The notes: generated by a model from the sequence alone, not told the origin. Positions 9,128-18,219 are shown, numbered from the stretch's first letter. The stretch is DNA of 64,000 nucleotides from Cryptosporangium arvum DSM 44712 (GCF_000585375.1 NZ_KK073874.1:930001-994000), one strand, 5' to 3'. Numbers and translations are program-made.

Positions 9128-9846
9128 ACGAACACCCGGAGTTGCTGAACGGCGCCTACGCCCTGGACGCGCTCGACGACATCGAGCGGGCCGCCGTCGA
9201 GCGCCACCTGCGGACGTGCCCCACCTGCGCGGTCGAAGTGGCGGAGTTCGCCGAGGCCGCCGCGCGGCTCGGCGGGGCCTCGGAGGCGGCGCCGCCGCCC
9301 GAGCTACGCAACCGCGTGCTGGCCGCGGCGCGAGCCACCCGGCAGACCCCGTCGCGCGTCGCCGGCCTGCGACCGCCGCGCGGGCGACGGCTGGCCGCGG
9401 TGGCCGCGGCGGTCGCGGTGCTGGCCGGCGCGGTCGGGACGACGTGGTGGGTGCAGGAGACGCGGGTCGGTGACGAGCGTGCCCGGGTGGTGGCGGCGCA
9501 GCAGGAGAGCGCCCGGGTGCGGGCCGTGCTCGCCGCGCCCGACGCGACGCTGCGGGTCTCGTCCGACGTTCCATCGGGTCGCTTCACCGCGGTGTACTCG
9601 GCCTCGCAGGAGGCGGCCGTGCTGACGTTCGGCGGGCTCGGTGACGTGCCGAGCGGCAAGACGTACCAGCTCTGGCGGATCTCCGGCGAGGTTCCCCGCA
9701 ACCTCTCGGTGCTGCCGCCGGACGCCCGCGGCGGATCCCGCGTGGTCGAGGATCTGGCGCCGGGCGACAAGCTGGCGGTGAGCGTCGAGAACGAGGGCGG
9801 TGCCCAGCAGCCCACGTTCCCGTACGCGTCCGTGGCGATGTCCTAG
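9124..9846 (+). CDS. rskA: Anti-sigma-K factor RskA
   Basis: Single-pass membrane anti-sigma factor, 240 residues. The cytoplasmic N-terminus has the zinc-associated anti-sigma motif H28-x3-C32-x2-C35 (HLRTCPTC). A transmembrane helix follows at about 85-107 (RLAAVAAAVAVLAGAVGTTW). The extracytoplasmic domain (about 110-240) has the RskA C-terminal signature, including YSASQEAAVLTFGGL and GKTYQLWRISG. The ATG overlaps the sigK stop. It sequesters SigK until cleaved by site-1/site-2 proteases. Confidence 0.93.
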   Translation: MNEHPELLNGAYALDALDDIERAAVERHLRTCPTCAVEVAEFAEAAARLGGASEAAPPPELRNRVLAAARATRQTPSRVAGLRPPRGRRLAAVAAAVAVLAGAVGTTWWVQETRVGDERARVVAAQQESARVRAVLAAPDATLRVSSDVPSGRFTAVYSASQEAAVLTFGGLGDVPSGKTYQLWRISGEVPRNLSVLPPDARGGSRVVEDLAPGDKLAVSVENEGGAQQPTFPYASVAMS

Positions 9847-9864
9847 CGTGATATCCCCGGGGAC

Positions 9865-10413
9865 ATGAAGACCTGGCTCACCTGGGTGGTGCTCGCGGTC
9901 ACGGCGGTGACCACCGCGCTGGGGTACGCGGTGCCCGCGTTCTCCGACGCGCTGGCCCGCGACCCGGCGTTCTTCGACGGGCAGTACTGGCGCCTGGTGA
10001 CGCCGATCCTGGTGAACCCGGAGGGCTGGGGGCAGATCATCACCAACGGCATCGGGTTGGTGGTGTTCGGATCGATCGCCGAGCGCGTCTTCGGCCGGCG
10101 CGCGTGGCTCGCGCTGTACCTCACCGGGGGAGTGGTCGGCGAGATCTACAGCTATGCGCTCGAGTACTACAGCGCCGGGTCGTCGGTGGCGGTCGCGGGT
10201 CTGCTCGGGGGGTGGGCGGCCTGGCTCCTCAGCGGGGCCGCGAAGCTTCCGCTGCCGGCGCGGGTCGGTGCGGGCGTCGTGCCGGTCCTCGGAGCGTTCC
10301 TCGCCGCGACCGGCGACAACCACGGCGCCCCGCTGCTGGCCGGCACGGTACTCGGCGGAGTCCTCGCCTGGCGCTACCCGCTGCCACCGGCGCAGTCCCT
10401 CCGAGAGCAGTAG
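9865..10413 (+). CDS. Rhomboid-family intramembrane protein
   Basis: Polytopic membrane protein of 182 residues with about five or six hydrophobic helices. The pattern fits rhomboids: a loop with QYWRLVTPILVNP, then ITNGIGLVVFGSIAERVFG, a helix with SAGSSVAVAGLLGG that could supply the catalytic Ser, and a last helix preceded by DNHGAPLLAG with the candidate His. The Ser context is G-S-S-V rather than classical G-x-S-G, so activity is uncertain. The gene follows rskA after 18 bases and might be cotranscribed; a role in RskA processing is speculation. Confidence 0.72.
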   Translation: MKTWLTWVVLAVTAVTTALGYAVPAFSDALARDPAFFDGQYWRLVTPILVNPEGWGQIITNGIGLVVFGSIAERVFGRRAWLALYLTGGVVGEIYSYALEYYSAGSSVAVAGLLGGWAAWLLSGAAKLPLPARVGAGVVPVLGAFLAATGDNHGAPLLAGTVLGGVLAWRYPLPPAQSLREQ

Positions 10414-10689
10414 CCCGCATGGGGCGGGCGGTAGCGCGTCATGGGGCGGGCGGTAGCGCGTCACGGCGCGAGCGGCAGCGAGGTGGCGCGTACACGGCTC
10501 GAGCGGCAGCGGCGCGGCACCGGGCAGCTGGTTGGGGCGCGGGCGGCACCTCGTAGCACGTGGCGGTCGCGGGTGGCGCGGTGGCGCGGTGGCGCGTGGC
10601 GGTCGCGGTGGCGCGTAGCGGTCGCGGGTGGTGCGCACCTCGTCACTGCGGGGTGGCGCGGTAGCGCGTACCTGGTCGCGGGGTGAGCG
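10414..10689. repeat. GC-rich degenerate tandem repeats, no gene
   Basis: This 276-base gap is built from short imperfect repeats. A 22-base unit of the form catggggcgggcgg + tagcgcgt occurs twice back to back at about 10418-10461. Beyond it, shorter units (gtggcgcg, gcggtcgcgg, gtagcgcg) recur through to about 10680. It separates the rhomboid-like gene from the convergent tetR gene. No coding sense is seen on either strand. Confidence 0.7.
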
Positions 10690-11331
10690 TCAGGCGGTGC
10701 CGCGCAGGAACGCCGTGAGTACTCGGGTGAGGCGTGGGCCGACCTCGACGATCGCGTGGCCGAGGCGCGGATCGCTGCGATAGAGCGCCTCGATCTCCGG
10801 GCCGGGCGTGGCCATCTGCCAGAGCGCGCCCGCCAGCGAGGTCGCCGTCGCGATCAGATCGACGCCCTGCTCCTCGGTCAGGCCCGGCCGCAGACGCCGG
10901 AACTCGGCGACGATCGCCTCGACCTGCTCCAGCGTCACGAGCTTGAACTCGCGCACCGACTCGAGCGACACGTTGCGCTCCAGGTTCAGCGGCGCCTGCG
11001 CGAGCAGATCGCAGAACATCGGCCGGCTGACCAGCGACTCCGCGATCTCCTCGGCGATCCGCTCCGGGGACGCCCCGCCGGGCGTCCAGGGCGCGAGCCG
11101 GGTGAGGAGATCCGGCCCCCACTCCCGCCAGCCCTCCGCGGTGAGCAATAGATATATCTGTTCCCGCGTCTCGAAGTATCGCAACAGCGCCGACTTGTGC
11201 ATGCCGACCGCGTTGGCGATATCAGTCAGCGTGATCTGCCTGATGCCCCGCTCGAGGCCCAGCCGGCGGGCGGCCTCCAGGATCGCCTGCTCCCGTTGCT
11301 GCTTCGCTTCCACCGACCGCGCCCGCTGCAC
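10690..11331 (-). CDS. TetR-family transcriptional regulator
   Basis: 213 residues if started at the GTG at 11329-11331, chosen because GGGGA lies just upstream and because the 23-bp palindrome at 11341-11363 would otherwise fall inside the gene. The N-terminal helix-turn-helix is clear: ILEAARRLGLERGIRQITLTDIANAVGMHKSALLRYFETREQIY. The C-terminal helical domain (about 85-210) resembles TetR members that control dehydrogenases. It is divergent from an SDR gene 58 bases away, its probable target. Confidence 0.9.
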   Translation of the reverse strand: MQRARSVEAKQQREQAILEAARRLGLERGIRQITLTDIANAVGMHKSALLRYFETREQIYLLLTAEGWREWGPDLLTRLAPWTPGGASPERIAEEIAESLVSRPMFCDLLAQAPLNLERNVSLESVREFKLVTLEQVEAIVAEFRRLRPGLTEEQGVDLIATATSLAGALWQMATPGPEIEALYRSDPRLGHAIVEVGPRLTRVLTAFLRGTA

Positions 11332-11340
11332 GTCCCCAGC

Positions 11341-11363
11341 ATATCGCAACACTGTTGCGGTAT
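11341..11363. promoter_or_regulatory. TetR operator candidate, 23-bp near-perfect palindrome
   Basis: The site reads ATATCGCAACA on the left and TGTTGCGGTAT on the right of a central C; the arms differ at one mirrored position (T versus G). It lies between the divergent tetR (start 11331) and SDR (start 11390) genes, overlapping where both promoters should be. Size, symmetry and position are what is expected of a TetR-family operator controlling both genes. Confidence 0.8.
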
Positions 11364-11389
11364 TAACGAAACCGCGTTTTACTAAGAGC

Positions 11390-12244
11390 ATGTCCGTTTG
11401 GTTCATCACCGGTTCGTCCCGCGGCTTCGGCCGCTCACTCGTCCGCGCCGCTCTCGACGCCGGACACCAGGTCGTCGCCACCGCGCGCCGGCCCGAGACC
11501 CTGTCCGAGTTCGGCGACCAGGTCCTCCCGGTCGCGCTCGACGTCACCGACCCCCAGGCCGTCCACGCCGCACTCGCCGCGGGCGTGGAGCGCTTCGGCC
11601 GCATCGACGTCGTGGTCAACAACGCTGGCTACGCGAACGTCGCCCCGATCGAAACCGGCGACGAGGCCGACTTCCGCGCGCAGTTCGAGACCAACTTCTG
11701 GGGCGTCTACCACGTGTCGCGAGCGGCGATCCCGCAGCTCCGAGCCCAGGGCGGCGGCACGATCGTGCAGTTCTCCTCGATCGGCGGGCGCGTCGGCGGC
11801 TCGCCGGGGATCGCGTCCTACCAGGCCGCGAAGTTCGCGGTCGACGGGTTCAGCCGGGTGCTGGCCGCCGAGACCGCACCGTTCGGGGTGCGTGTGATGG
11901 TGGTGGAGCCCAGCGGGTTCGCCACCGACTGGGCCGGTGCGTCGATGACGATCCACGACATCCCGGCCGAGTACGACGCCACGATCGGCGTCATGCAGCG
12001 CCGGGTCCGCGCCAACGACGCCGGCGCGGCCGGTGACCCCGACCGGGCGGCCGAGATCATCGTGCGTGCGGCGAGCCGCGAGAACCCGCCCTCGCACCTG
12101 CCCCTCGGGGTCAACGCGGTGGAGATGGCCCGCGCCTACTCCGAGCGCCAGCTGGACGAGGGGGCGGCCTGGGCCGCCGTGGGCCGCAGCGCCGACTTCA
12201 CCGAGCCCTACCCGGCCCCTCACCCCGACGAGAAACTGGCGTGA
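11390..12244 (+). CDS. SDR-family oxidoreductase
   Basis: Short-chain dehydrogenase of 284 residues starting MSVWFITGSSRGFGR, which contains the TGxxxGxG cofactor motif. VVNNAGYANVAPIE follows near residue 80, and SYQAAKFAVDGFSR carries the catalytic Tyr and Lys. An Arg-Arg pair after the second strand (TARRPETL) suggests NADPH. It is divergent from the tetR gene with a shared palindromic operator, so it is probably inducible by the ligand of that repressor. Substrate unknown. Confidence 0.92.
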   Translation: MSVWFITGSSRGFGRSLVRAALDAGHQVVATARRPETLSEFGDQVLPVALDVTDPQAVHAALAAGVERFGRIDVVVNNAGYANVAPIETGDEADFRAQFETNFWGVYHVSRAAIPQLRAQGGGTIVQFSSIGGRVGGSPGIASYQAAKFAVDGFSRVLAAETAPFGVRVMVVEPSGFATDWAGASMTIHDIPAEYDATIGVMQRRVRANDAGAAGDPDRAAEIIVRAASRENPPSHLPLGVNAVEMARAYSERQLDEGAAWAAVGRSADFTEPYPAPHPDEKLA

Positions 12245-12249
12245 CCACC

Positions 12250-12289
12250 GCTTTCCGGGCCCATTCCGACGGAGATGAGCCCGGAAAGC
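12250..12289. terminator. Bidirectional hairpin between convergent genes
   Basis: GCTTTCCGGGC at 12250-12260 and GCCCGGAAAGC at 12279-12289 are perfect 11-bp arms around an 18-base loop. The element exactly fills the gap between the SDR stop (12244) and the stop of the molybdenum subunit gene (12293), so it likely terminates both. Confidence 0.75.
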
Positions 12290-12292
12290 AGT

Positions 12293-14392
12293 TCAGAACG
12301 CCGGGTCGGTCAAGAGCTTGTCCAGGCGCACCGGCAGGTCGCGCACCCGCACGCCGGTCGCGTGCCAGATCGCGTTCACGATCGCGGCCGGCGACCCGAC
12401 GATCCCGATCTCGCCGATGCCTTTCACGCCGAGCGGATTCACCGACGAATCCTCCTCGTCGAGCCACGCCGCGTCGATCCACTCGACGTCGGCGTGGGCC
12501 GGCACGTGGTACTCGGCCAGGTCGTGGTTCACCCAGTCGCCGGTCGTGACGTCGAGGACGCTCTCCTCGTGCAGCGCCATCCCCAGGCCCATCGTCATCC
12601 CACCGATGAACTGGCTCCGCGCGGTCCGCGGGTTCAACACCCGGCCCACCGCGTACTGACCGAACAACCTCGACACCCGGACCTCGCCGGTGTCCGCGTC
12701 CACCCGTACCTCGGCGAAGTGGGCCCCGAACGCGTGCTTCCCGGAGTTCTCCCGCGAGCGGACGTCCGGACCGGTGTCGAACGAGGCCGACAACCCGTCC
12801 GCCGGGACGGGTCCGGTCAGCCGCGACATCTCCTCGCGCAGCTTCCGGCACGCTCCGTCCACGGCCCAGCCCCACGACGCGGACCCCGACGACCCACCGG
12901 CGATCGACGCGCGCGGCAACGAGCTGTCGCCGATGCGTACCGTCACGTTCTCCAGCGGGACCCCCAGCACGTCCGCCGCGACCTGGTGCAACACGGTCCG
13001 CGACCCGGTACCGATGTCCACCGCCGCGACCTCGACGAGAACGTTGCGTGACGCGTCGATCCGCACCGTCGCCGTCGACGGCATCACCATCGACGGGTAC
13101 GTGGCTCCGGCCACCCCGGTCCCGACCCACCACCGGCCTTCGCGCCGCTGCCGGGGTCGCAGCGGCCGGGTGTCCCACCCGAACCGGGCCGCGCCGAGCC
13201 GCAGACACTCCACGTAGTGCCGGCTGCTGAACGGCGTCCCGTCTTCGGGCTCGGCGTCCGGCTCGTTGCGGATCCGCAGTTCGATGGGGTCCAGGCCGAG
13301 CGAGGCCGCCAGCTCGTCGACCGCGCACTCCAGCGCCACCATGCCGGGCGCCTCGCCCGGCGCGCGCATCCACCGCGGCGTCGGGACGTCGAGCCGCGCC
13401 AGCCGGTGCGACGTGCGCCGATTGGGCGCCGCGTACATGTGCCGCGTCACCACCGCGGTCTGCTCCGCGAACTCGAACAGCTGCGACGTGTGCTCGACGA
13501 CGTCGTGCGCTATCGCGGTGAACACACCGTCCGCGGTCGCCCCGAGCCGCACCCGCTGGATCGTCGGCGTCCGGTGCCCGACCATCGTGAACAGCGCCTG
13601 CCGCGGCAACGCCAGCCGCACCGGGTGACCCACCACCCGCGCGGCCATCGCGGCCAGGATCGCGTTCGGACGTGCGCTGCCCTTCGACCCGAACCCGCCG
13701 CCGACGTGCTCGGCGACCACGTGCACCTGGTCCTTTTTCAGCCCGAAGACCTTCGCGACCTGCGAAGCGATCGCCGACGGGCCCTGGTTCGAGTCGTACA
13801 GCACCAGGTCGTCGTCGACCCAGAGCGCGGTGGTGGCGTGCGGCTCCATCGGGTTGTTGTGCAGCGCGGGGGTCTCGTACGTGACGTCGACGGTCGCGGC
13901 CGCGTCGGCGAGCGCCGCCTCCACGTCGCCCGACGAGGTGTCCGACGGGAACGCCGGGTTGACCTTCTCCGGGGTGTAGAGCCTCGGGTGGTCGGGCGTC
14001 AGGAGCACGTCGTGCTCCTCTTCCTCGATGCTCAGTTCGACGCTCTGCGCAGCACCCCGCGCCGCCTCCAACGTCCTGGCGACGACGAGCGCCACGACCT
14101 GACCCCGGTAGCTGATCGTCGGCGACTGCAGTACCTGCAGTTCGGGGTCGTCGGCCTCGCTCAGCTTCGGGGCGTTGCCGTGCCAGAGCGTGGTCAGCAC
14201 GTCGCCGCTTTCGGGGGCGTCGATCGCCGTGAGCGTGCCGCGTGCGACCGGCGACTGCACGATCCACGCGTAGACGACGTTCTCCACCGGGTACTCGACC
14301 GCGTACCGGGCGGTTCCGGTGACTTTGAGCGGGCCCTCGACCCGCGCCACCGGCGTTCCGATCGCCCCCGGCCGGGTCGGACTGAGCGTCAT
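12293..14392 (-). CDS. paoC: Aldehyde/xanthine dehydrogenase molybdopterin-binding subunit (PaoC/YagR type)
   Basis: Large catalytic subunit of a heterotrimeric molybdenum hydroxylase, 699 residues from MTLSPTRPG at 14392. It begins with the a/b hammerhead ([25 protein letters not shown]) and contains molybdopterin-binding stretches such as [11 protein letters not shown]. Near the C-terminus, [20 protein letters not shown] includes the conserved active-site Glu of this family. The start overlaps the stop of the FAD subunit (ATGA). With its two partners it should oxidise aldehydes or heterocycles; the substrate is not determined. No Tat signal is seen. Confidence 0.92.
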   Translation of the reverse strand: MTLSPTRPGAIGTPVARVEGPLKVTGTARYAVEYPVENVVYAWIVQSPVARGTLTAIDAPESGDVLTTLWHGNAPKLSEADDPELQVLQSPTISYRGQVVALVVARTLEAARGAAQSVELSIEEEEHDVLLTPDHPRLYTPEKVNPAFPSDTSSGDVEAALADAAATVDVTYETPALHNNPMEPHATTALWVDDDLVLYDSNQGPSAIASQVAKVFGLKKDQVHVVAEHVGGGFGSKGSARPNAILAAMAARVVGHPVRLALPRQALFTMVGHRTPTIQRVRLGATADGVFTAIAHDVVEHTSQLFEFAEQTAVVTRHMYAAPNRRTSHRLARLDVPTPRWMRAPGEAPGMVALECAVDELAASLGLDPIELRIRNEPDAEPEDGTPFSSRHYVECLRLGAARFGWDTRPLRPRQRREGRWWVGTGVAGATYPSMVMPSTATVRIDASRNVLVEVAAVDIGTGSRTVLHQVAADVLGVPLENVTVRIGDSSLPRASIAGGSSGSASWGWAVDGACRKLREEMSRLTGPVPADGLSASFDTGPDVRSRENSGKHAFGAHFAEVRVDADTGEVRVSRLFGQYAVGRVLNPRTARSQFIGGMTMGLGMALHEESVLDVTTGDWVNHDLAEYHVPAHADVEWIDAAWLDEEDSSVNPLGVKGIGEIGIVGSPAAIVNAIWHATGVRVRDLPVRLDKLLTDPAF

Positions 14393-15348
14393 CGGAGCTC
14401 CTCGAGCGTGGTGGCCACCAGATTGCGGATCAGGGGGATCTTGAACGCGTTGTCGCGCAGGGGCTCGGCGGCGGCGAGCTCGGCGTCGGCCGCGGCGAGG
14501 AACGCTTCGCGGGTGGCCGGTCCGCCGCGCAACGCCTCCTCGGCCGCACGGGCGCGCCAGGGTTTGTGCGCCACCGCGCCGAGCGCGAGCCTCACGTCGT
14601 CGACCCGGCCGTCGGCATCGAGCTGCAGGCAGGCCGCCACGGAGCCGACCGCGAACGCGTACGAGGCGCGGTCGCGGGCCTTGCGGTACGCGCTGGGTCG
14701 GCCCAGCACAGGCAGGTCGACCGCGGTGATCAGCTCGCCCGGCTCCAGAACCGTGTCGTGGTGCGGCCGGTCGCCGGGGAGGCGGTGGAGCACCTCGATC
14801 GGGATCGTGCGCTCGCCGTTCGGCCCGGTGACGCGGGCGACGGCGTCCAGGGCCACGAGCGCCACCGCCATGTCCGACGGGTGCGTGGCGACGCACGCCT
14901 CCGAGGCGCCGAGGACGGCCAGGTTGCGGTGGTCACCCTCGCGGGCCGGACAGCCGCTGCCCGGAACCCGCTTGTTGCAGGGTTTCGTCGCGTCCATGAA
15001 GTACCGGCAGCGGGTGCGCTGGAGCAGGTTCCCGCCGGTCGTGGCCATGTTGCGCAGCTGCCCCGACGCGCCGGCGAGCAGCGCCTGGCTGAGCACCGGA
15101 TAGTGCCGCCGCACCACCGGGTGCGCGGCGAGCTCGCTGTTGCGCACGCCCGCGCCGATCCGCAACCCCCCGTCCGGCCGCCGGACGACGTCGTGCAGCG
15201 GCAGCTGGTTGATGTCGACAAGCGTCTCCGGGGCGGTGACGCCGAGCTTCATCAGGTCGACGAGGTTCGTGCCGCCGGCCAGATAGGTGCCGGTCTGCGC
15301 GACGGCTTCGTCGATGTCGGTGACCGCGCGATAGGTGAACGTCTTCAC
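14389..15348 (-). CDS. paoB: FAD-binding subunit of aldehyde oxidoreductase (PaoB/YagS type)
   Basis: Medium subunit, 319 residues, starting at the GTG at 15346-15348, which overlaps the stop of the iron-sulfur subunit (GTGA). FAD-binding motifs [13 protein letters not shown] (near 30) and [10 protein letters not shown] are present. Directly after comes a Cys-rich insertion, [19 protein letters not shown] followed by SGCPA, which in E. coli PaoB binds an extra [4Fe-4S] cluster. This insertion and the following [16 protein letters not shown] place it with PaoB/YagS rather than ordinary xanthine dehydrogenases. Confidence 0.93.
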   Translation of the reverse strand: MKTFTYRAVTDIDEAVAQTGTYLAGGTNLVDLMKLGVTAPETLVDINQLPLHDVVRRPDGGLRIGAGVRNSELAAHPVVRRHYPVLSQALLAGASGQLRNMATTGGNLLQRTRCRYFMDATKPCNKRVPGSGCPAREGDHRNLAVLGASEACVATHPSDMAVALVALDAVARVTGPNGERTIPIEVLHRLPGDRPHHDTVLEPGELITAVDLPVLGRPSAYRKARDRASYAFAVGSVAACLQLDADGRVDDVRLALGAVAHKPWRARAAEEALRGGPATREAFLAAADAELAAAEPLRDNAFKIPLIRNLVATTLEELR

Positions 15349-15851
15349 CGGGCCGCCTCCACGATCGCGTCGACGATGTTCGGGTAGGCGCCGCAGCGGC
15401 AGAGGTTGCCGCTCATCCGCTCGCGGACCTCTTCCCGGCTGAGCTGCGGGGTGTCGCCGGTGACCGCGCTGGGCCAGCCGTCGTTCAGTTCGCCGAGCAT
15501 GCCGACCGCGCTGCAGACCTGGCCGGGCGTGCAGTAGCCGCACTGGAAACCGTCGTGCTCGAGCATCTCCCGCTGCACCGGATGCAGGTTCTCCGGCGTG
15601 CCGAGCCCTTCGACCGTCGTGATCCGCGCGTTCTGTTGCGAGATCGCCAGGATCAAACAGCTGTTGACGCGACGACCGTCGAGCAGCACCGTGCAGGCAC
15701 CGCACTGGCCGTGATCGCAGCCCTTCTTGGCACCGGTCAGGCTCAGGTGCTCACGGAGCGCGTCGAGGAGCGTCGTGCGGGGATCGACGGTGAGGTGATG
15801 GGTGGTGCCGTTGACGGTCAGCGCGAACGTCTCGCGGGCAGATTCGGGCAT
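15345..15851 (-). CDS. paoA: (2Fe-2S)-binding subunit of aldehyde oxidoreductase (PaoA/YagT type)
   Basis: Small electron-transfer subunit, 168 residues. The plant-ferredoxin-type cluster motif is [18 protein letters not shown] with a fourth Cys in NSCL. The second, helical cluster domain has [10 protein letters not shown] and [11 protein letters not shown]. It is the first gene of the three-gene operon. Unlike E. coli PaoA it has no visible Tat leader ([15 protein letters not shown]), so the complex is probably cytoplasmic. Confidence 0.94.
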   Translation of the reverse strand: MPESARETFALTVNGTTHHLTVDPRTTLLDALREHLSLTGAKKGCDHGQCGACTVLLDGRRVNSCLILAISQQNARITTVEGLGTPENLHPVQREMLEHDGFQCGYCTPGQVCSAVGMLGELNDGWPSAVTGDTPQLSREEVRERMSGNLCRCGAYPNIVDAIVEAAR

Positions 15852-15880
15852 AACGCCGAACTACCCGCGTTGGCTCCCGA

Positions 15881-16714
15881 TTAACTCGTCAGGGTCGCGG
15901 CGTGGTTCGGCACGAAACGCTGGGAGTCGCGCGGAGGGCGCTGGTACCCCGACGACTTCGGCCGCTTGGGCAGCTTGATCTTCGGCTCGCTGACGTGCTG
16001 GTACGGCACGGTCGAGAGCAGGTGCGCGATCATGTTCAGCCGAGCCGACCGCTTGTCGTCGCTCTCGACGACGTACCAGGGCGCTTCCGGGATGTCGGTG
16101 TGCACGAACATCTCGTCCTTGGCGCGGGAGTAGTCCTCCCAGCGCGCGATCGACTCCACGTCCATCGGCGAGAGCTTCCAGCGGCGCAGCGGGTCGTCCA
16201 ACCGGGCTTCGAAGCGGCGCTGTTGCTCGGCGTCGCTCACCGAGAACCAGTACTTGCGGAGCAGGATCCCGTCCTCGACGAGCATCCGCTCGAACAGCGG
16301 GCACTGGTGCAGGAAACGGCGGTACTCGTCCTCGGTGCAGAAGTTCATCACGCGCTCGACGCCGGCGCGGTTGTACCAGGACCGGTCGAACAGCACCGCC
16401 TCACCCGTCGTGGGCAGGTGCTGGGCGTACCGCTGGAAGTACCACTGGCCGCGCTCACGGTCGGTGGGCGCCGGGAGCGCGACCGTGCGAGCGTAGCGGG
16501 GGTTCAGGTACTGGCTGACGCGGCTGATCGTGCCGCCCTTGCCGGCGGCGTCGCGTCCTTCGAAGATCACCAGCAGCCGGCTGCCCGACTGACGCAGCCA
16601 GGCCTGCATCGTGACCAGTTCGGTCTGCAGCCGGAGCAGCTCGGCCTCGTAGACCTTCTTCCCGACCCGCGCCGGTTCGGTCTGCTCGTCGACGTCAGGC
16701 TCGCGCTTTGCCAT
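15881..16714 (-). CDS. ppk2: Polyphosphate kinase 2 family protein
   Basis: Transfers phosphate between polyphosphate and nucleotides. At 277 residues it has single-domain PPK2 length. Walker A EGRDAAGKGG is at residues 52-61, the lid region has NPRYARTVALPAPTDRERGQW, and Walker B FDRSWYNRAGVE follows, all PPK2 hallmarks. The TGA of the upstream hydroxyacid dehydrogenase lies 4 bases before this ATG, suggesting cotranscription. The C-terminal tail after about residue 245 is basic and Pro-rich. ADP versus GDP/AMP preference cannot be told from sequence. Confidence 0.95.
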   Translation of the reverse strand: MAKREPDVDEQTEPARVGKKVYEAELLRLQTELVTMQAWLRQSGSRLLVIFEGRDAAGKGGTISRVSQYLNPRYARTVALPAPTDRERGQWYFQRYAQHLPTTGEAVLFDRSWYNRAGVERVMNFCTEDEYRRFLHQCPLFERMLVEDGILLRKYWFSVSDAEQQRRFEARLDDPLRRWKLSPMDVESIARWEDYSRAKDEMFVHTDIPEAPWYVVESDDKRSARLNMIAHLLSTVPYQHVSEPKIKLPKRPKSSGYQRPPRDSQRFVPNHAATLTS

Positions 16715-16718
16715 CCGT

Positions 16719-17684
16719 TCACTTTACGGGGGTCAGGGGCGGGTCACCGGCGAGGACGGCCAGGATGTTGTCGACCGCCAGCGACGCCATGGCCCGGCGG
16801 GTCTTCGCGGTGGCGCTGCCGATGTGGGGCGTGAGGACCGCACGGCTCCCGACCGCGAGCAGGTCGGGGTGGACGTCGGGCTCGTTCTCGAAGACGTCCA
16901 GACCCGCGCCGGCGAGCTGGTTCGTCCGGAGCGCTTCGGCGAGATCCCTCTCGTTGATCAGCGGACCGCGCCCGGTGTTGATCAGGATCGCGGTGGGCTT
17001 CATGAGCGTCAGCGTCTCGCGGTCGATCAGGTGCCTGGTCTCGTCGTTGAGCGGGACGTGCAGGCTCACGACGTCGGACTCGGCGAGCAGTTGACCGAGC
17101 GGGAGACGCGACGCGCCGAACCGCTCCTCGGCGGCCGGGTGCGCCGAACGGGCGGTGTACAGGATCTTCATGCCGAAGCCGAAGTGCGCGCGGTGCGCGA
17201 GTGCCTCACCGATCCGGCCCAGGCCGACGATGCCCAGGGTCGCGCCGGAGATGTCGATGCCCATCGGCTCGCGCAGCAGCTGGAACGGACCGGTGCCGTG
17301 CTCGCGGGTGCTCGCGTCGGACTCGGGGATCTGCCGGGCGACCGCAAGCATCAGCGTCATCGCGAGGTCGGCGGTGGCGTCGGTGAGGACGTCGGGAGTG
17401 CGCGTGACGATGGTCCCGGCCTTCTGCGCCGCGTCGACGTCGATGTTGTCGAAGCCCGTCGCGATCGTGGCGACGATCGTGAGGCGGGTTTCCGCGAAGA
17501 CCTCCTCGGTCAGCTTGTCGGTGAGCTGGCTGAGCAGGGCGTCGGCGTCTTTCGTGTGCTCGATCAGCTCGGCGGCGCTCAGACCGCGCGGCGAGTCGAG
17601 GGTGACCACCTCGTGCCCGGCGTCCCGGAGGCGCTGAACCTGTTCTGCGTGTACCGGCTGGGTGACGACGATCTTCGCGACCAT
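16719..17684 (-). CDS. D-2-hydroxyacid dehydrogenase (glyoxylate/hydroxypyruvate reductase type)
   Basis: NAD(P)H-dependent reductase of 2-oxoacids, 321 residues. The nucleotide-binding glycine motif GIVGLGRIGEALAHR is near residue 150. The catalytic triad is visible as Arg in INTGRGPLIN, Glu in LDVFENEPDVHP and His in LTPHIGSAT. After beta strand 2 the sequence LYTARSAHP (basic) hints at NADPH use. The overall form matches GhrB-like glyoxylate reductases. It is followed closely by ppk2 and is divergent from a Fur-family gene. Confidence 0.92.
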   Translation of the reverse strand: MVAKIVVTQPVHAEQVQRLRDAGHEVVTLDSPRGLSAAELIEHTKDADALLSQLTDKLTEEVFAETRLTIVATIATGFDNIDVDAAQKAGTIVTRTPDVLTDATADLAMTLMLAVARQIPESDASTREHGTGPFQLLREPMGIDISGATLGIVGLGRIGEALAHRAHFGFGMKILYTARSAHPAAEERFGASRLPLGQLLAESDVVSLHVPLNDETRHLIDRETLTLMKPTAILINTGRGPLINERDLAEALRTNQLAGAGLDVFENEPDVHPDLLAVGSRAVLTPHIGSATAKTRRAMASLAVDNILAVLAGDPPLTPVK

Positions 17685-17704
17685 GTGGTCTGGATATCAG
17701 ATGG

Positions 17705-17725
17705 CTGGAACTTGACTGATTCCAG
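17705..17725. promoter_or_regulatory. Inverted repeat upstream of Fur-family gene
   Basis: CTGGAA at 17705-17710 and TTCCAG at 17720-17725 are perfect 6-bp arms with a 9-base spacer. It lies 13 bases before the fur start and 20 bases from the divergent dehydrogenase start. Fur-family proteins commonly autoregulate through AT-containing inverted repeats here, so this is a candidate operator for both genes. Confidence 0.6.
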
Positions 17726-17738
17726 TTACCCTGGGGGA

Positions 17739-18164
17739 GTGGTCGAGGAAAACACCCGCGCTCAGTTGCGCGACGCCGGGCTGCGGGTCACCGCGCAGCG
17801 CGCGTCGGTGCTGGATGCGCTGCGAGACCAGCCGCACGTGACCGCCGACGCGGTCGCGCGGTGGGTGCGTGAGCACGGGGTCACGATCTCCACGCAGGGC
17901 GTCTACGACGTGTTGGACGCGCTCACCGCGGTGGGGCTGACGCGCCGGATCGAGCCCGCCGGTTCCCCCGCGGTCTACGAGGCCCGCGTCGGCGACAACC
18001 ACCACCACCTCGTGTGCCGGACCTGCGGAACGATCGTCGACGTCGACTGCGTCGTCGGGTCGTCCCCGTGCCTGACGCCGGCCGACTCGCACGGGTTCGC
18101 GGTGGACGAGGCCGAAGTGGTGTTCTGGGGCGTCTGCCCGGAGTGCTTGCGACTTTCGTCGTAA
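17739..18164 (+). CDS. Fur-family transcriptional regulator (FurA/PerR-like)
   Basis: Metal-dependent repressor of 141 residues from the GTG at 17739, which follows a GGGGG ribosome-binding run. Winged helix: RVTAQRASVLDALRDQPHVT and ISTQGVYDVLDALTAVGLTR. Metal sites: NHHHLVCRTCG and the C-terminal VCPEC, giving two CxxC pairs for structural zinc. The FWGVCPECL tail resembles actinobacterial FurA/CatR, which usually precedes katG. No katG follows here, so the target genes must lie elsewhere or be the divergent dehydrogenase. Confidence 0.9.
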   Translation: MVEENTRAQLRDAGLRVTAQRASVLDALRDQPHVTADAVARWVREHGVTISTQGVYDVLDALTAVGLTRRIEPAGSPAVYEARVGDNHHHLVCRTCGTIVDVDCVVGSSPCLTPADSHGFAVDEAEVVFWGVCPECLRLSS

Positions 18165-18219
18165 GGCCTCTCGCCTTCGGTGCGATGACTCCCCGGACGG
18201 TTCCTCCGACACTCGGTGC

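Noticed and set aside
12198-14267. A 689-codon minus-strand frame overlapping the molybdenum subunit gene
   Set aside because: Same strand, other frame; Arg/Gly/Ala-rich with no recognisable motif, while the alternative frame has clear PaoC features.
13217-15103. A 628-codon plus-strand frame opposite the paoB/paoC genes
   Set aside because: Antisense to two strongly supported genes and of low-complexity Arg-rich composition.
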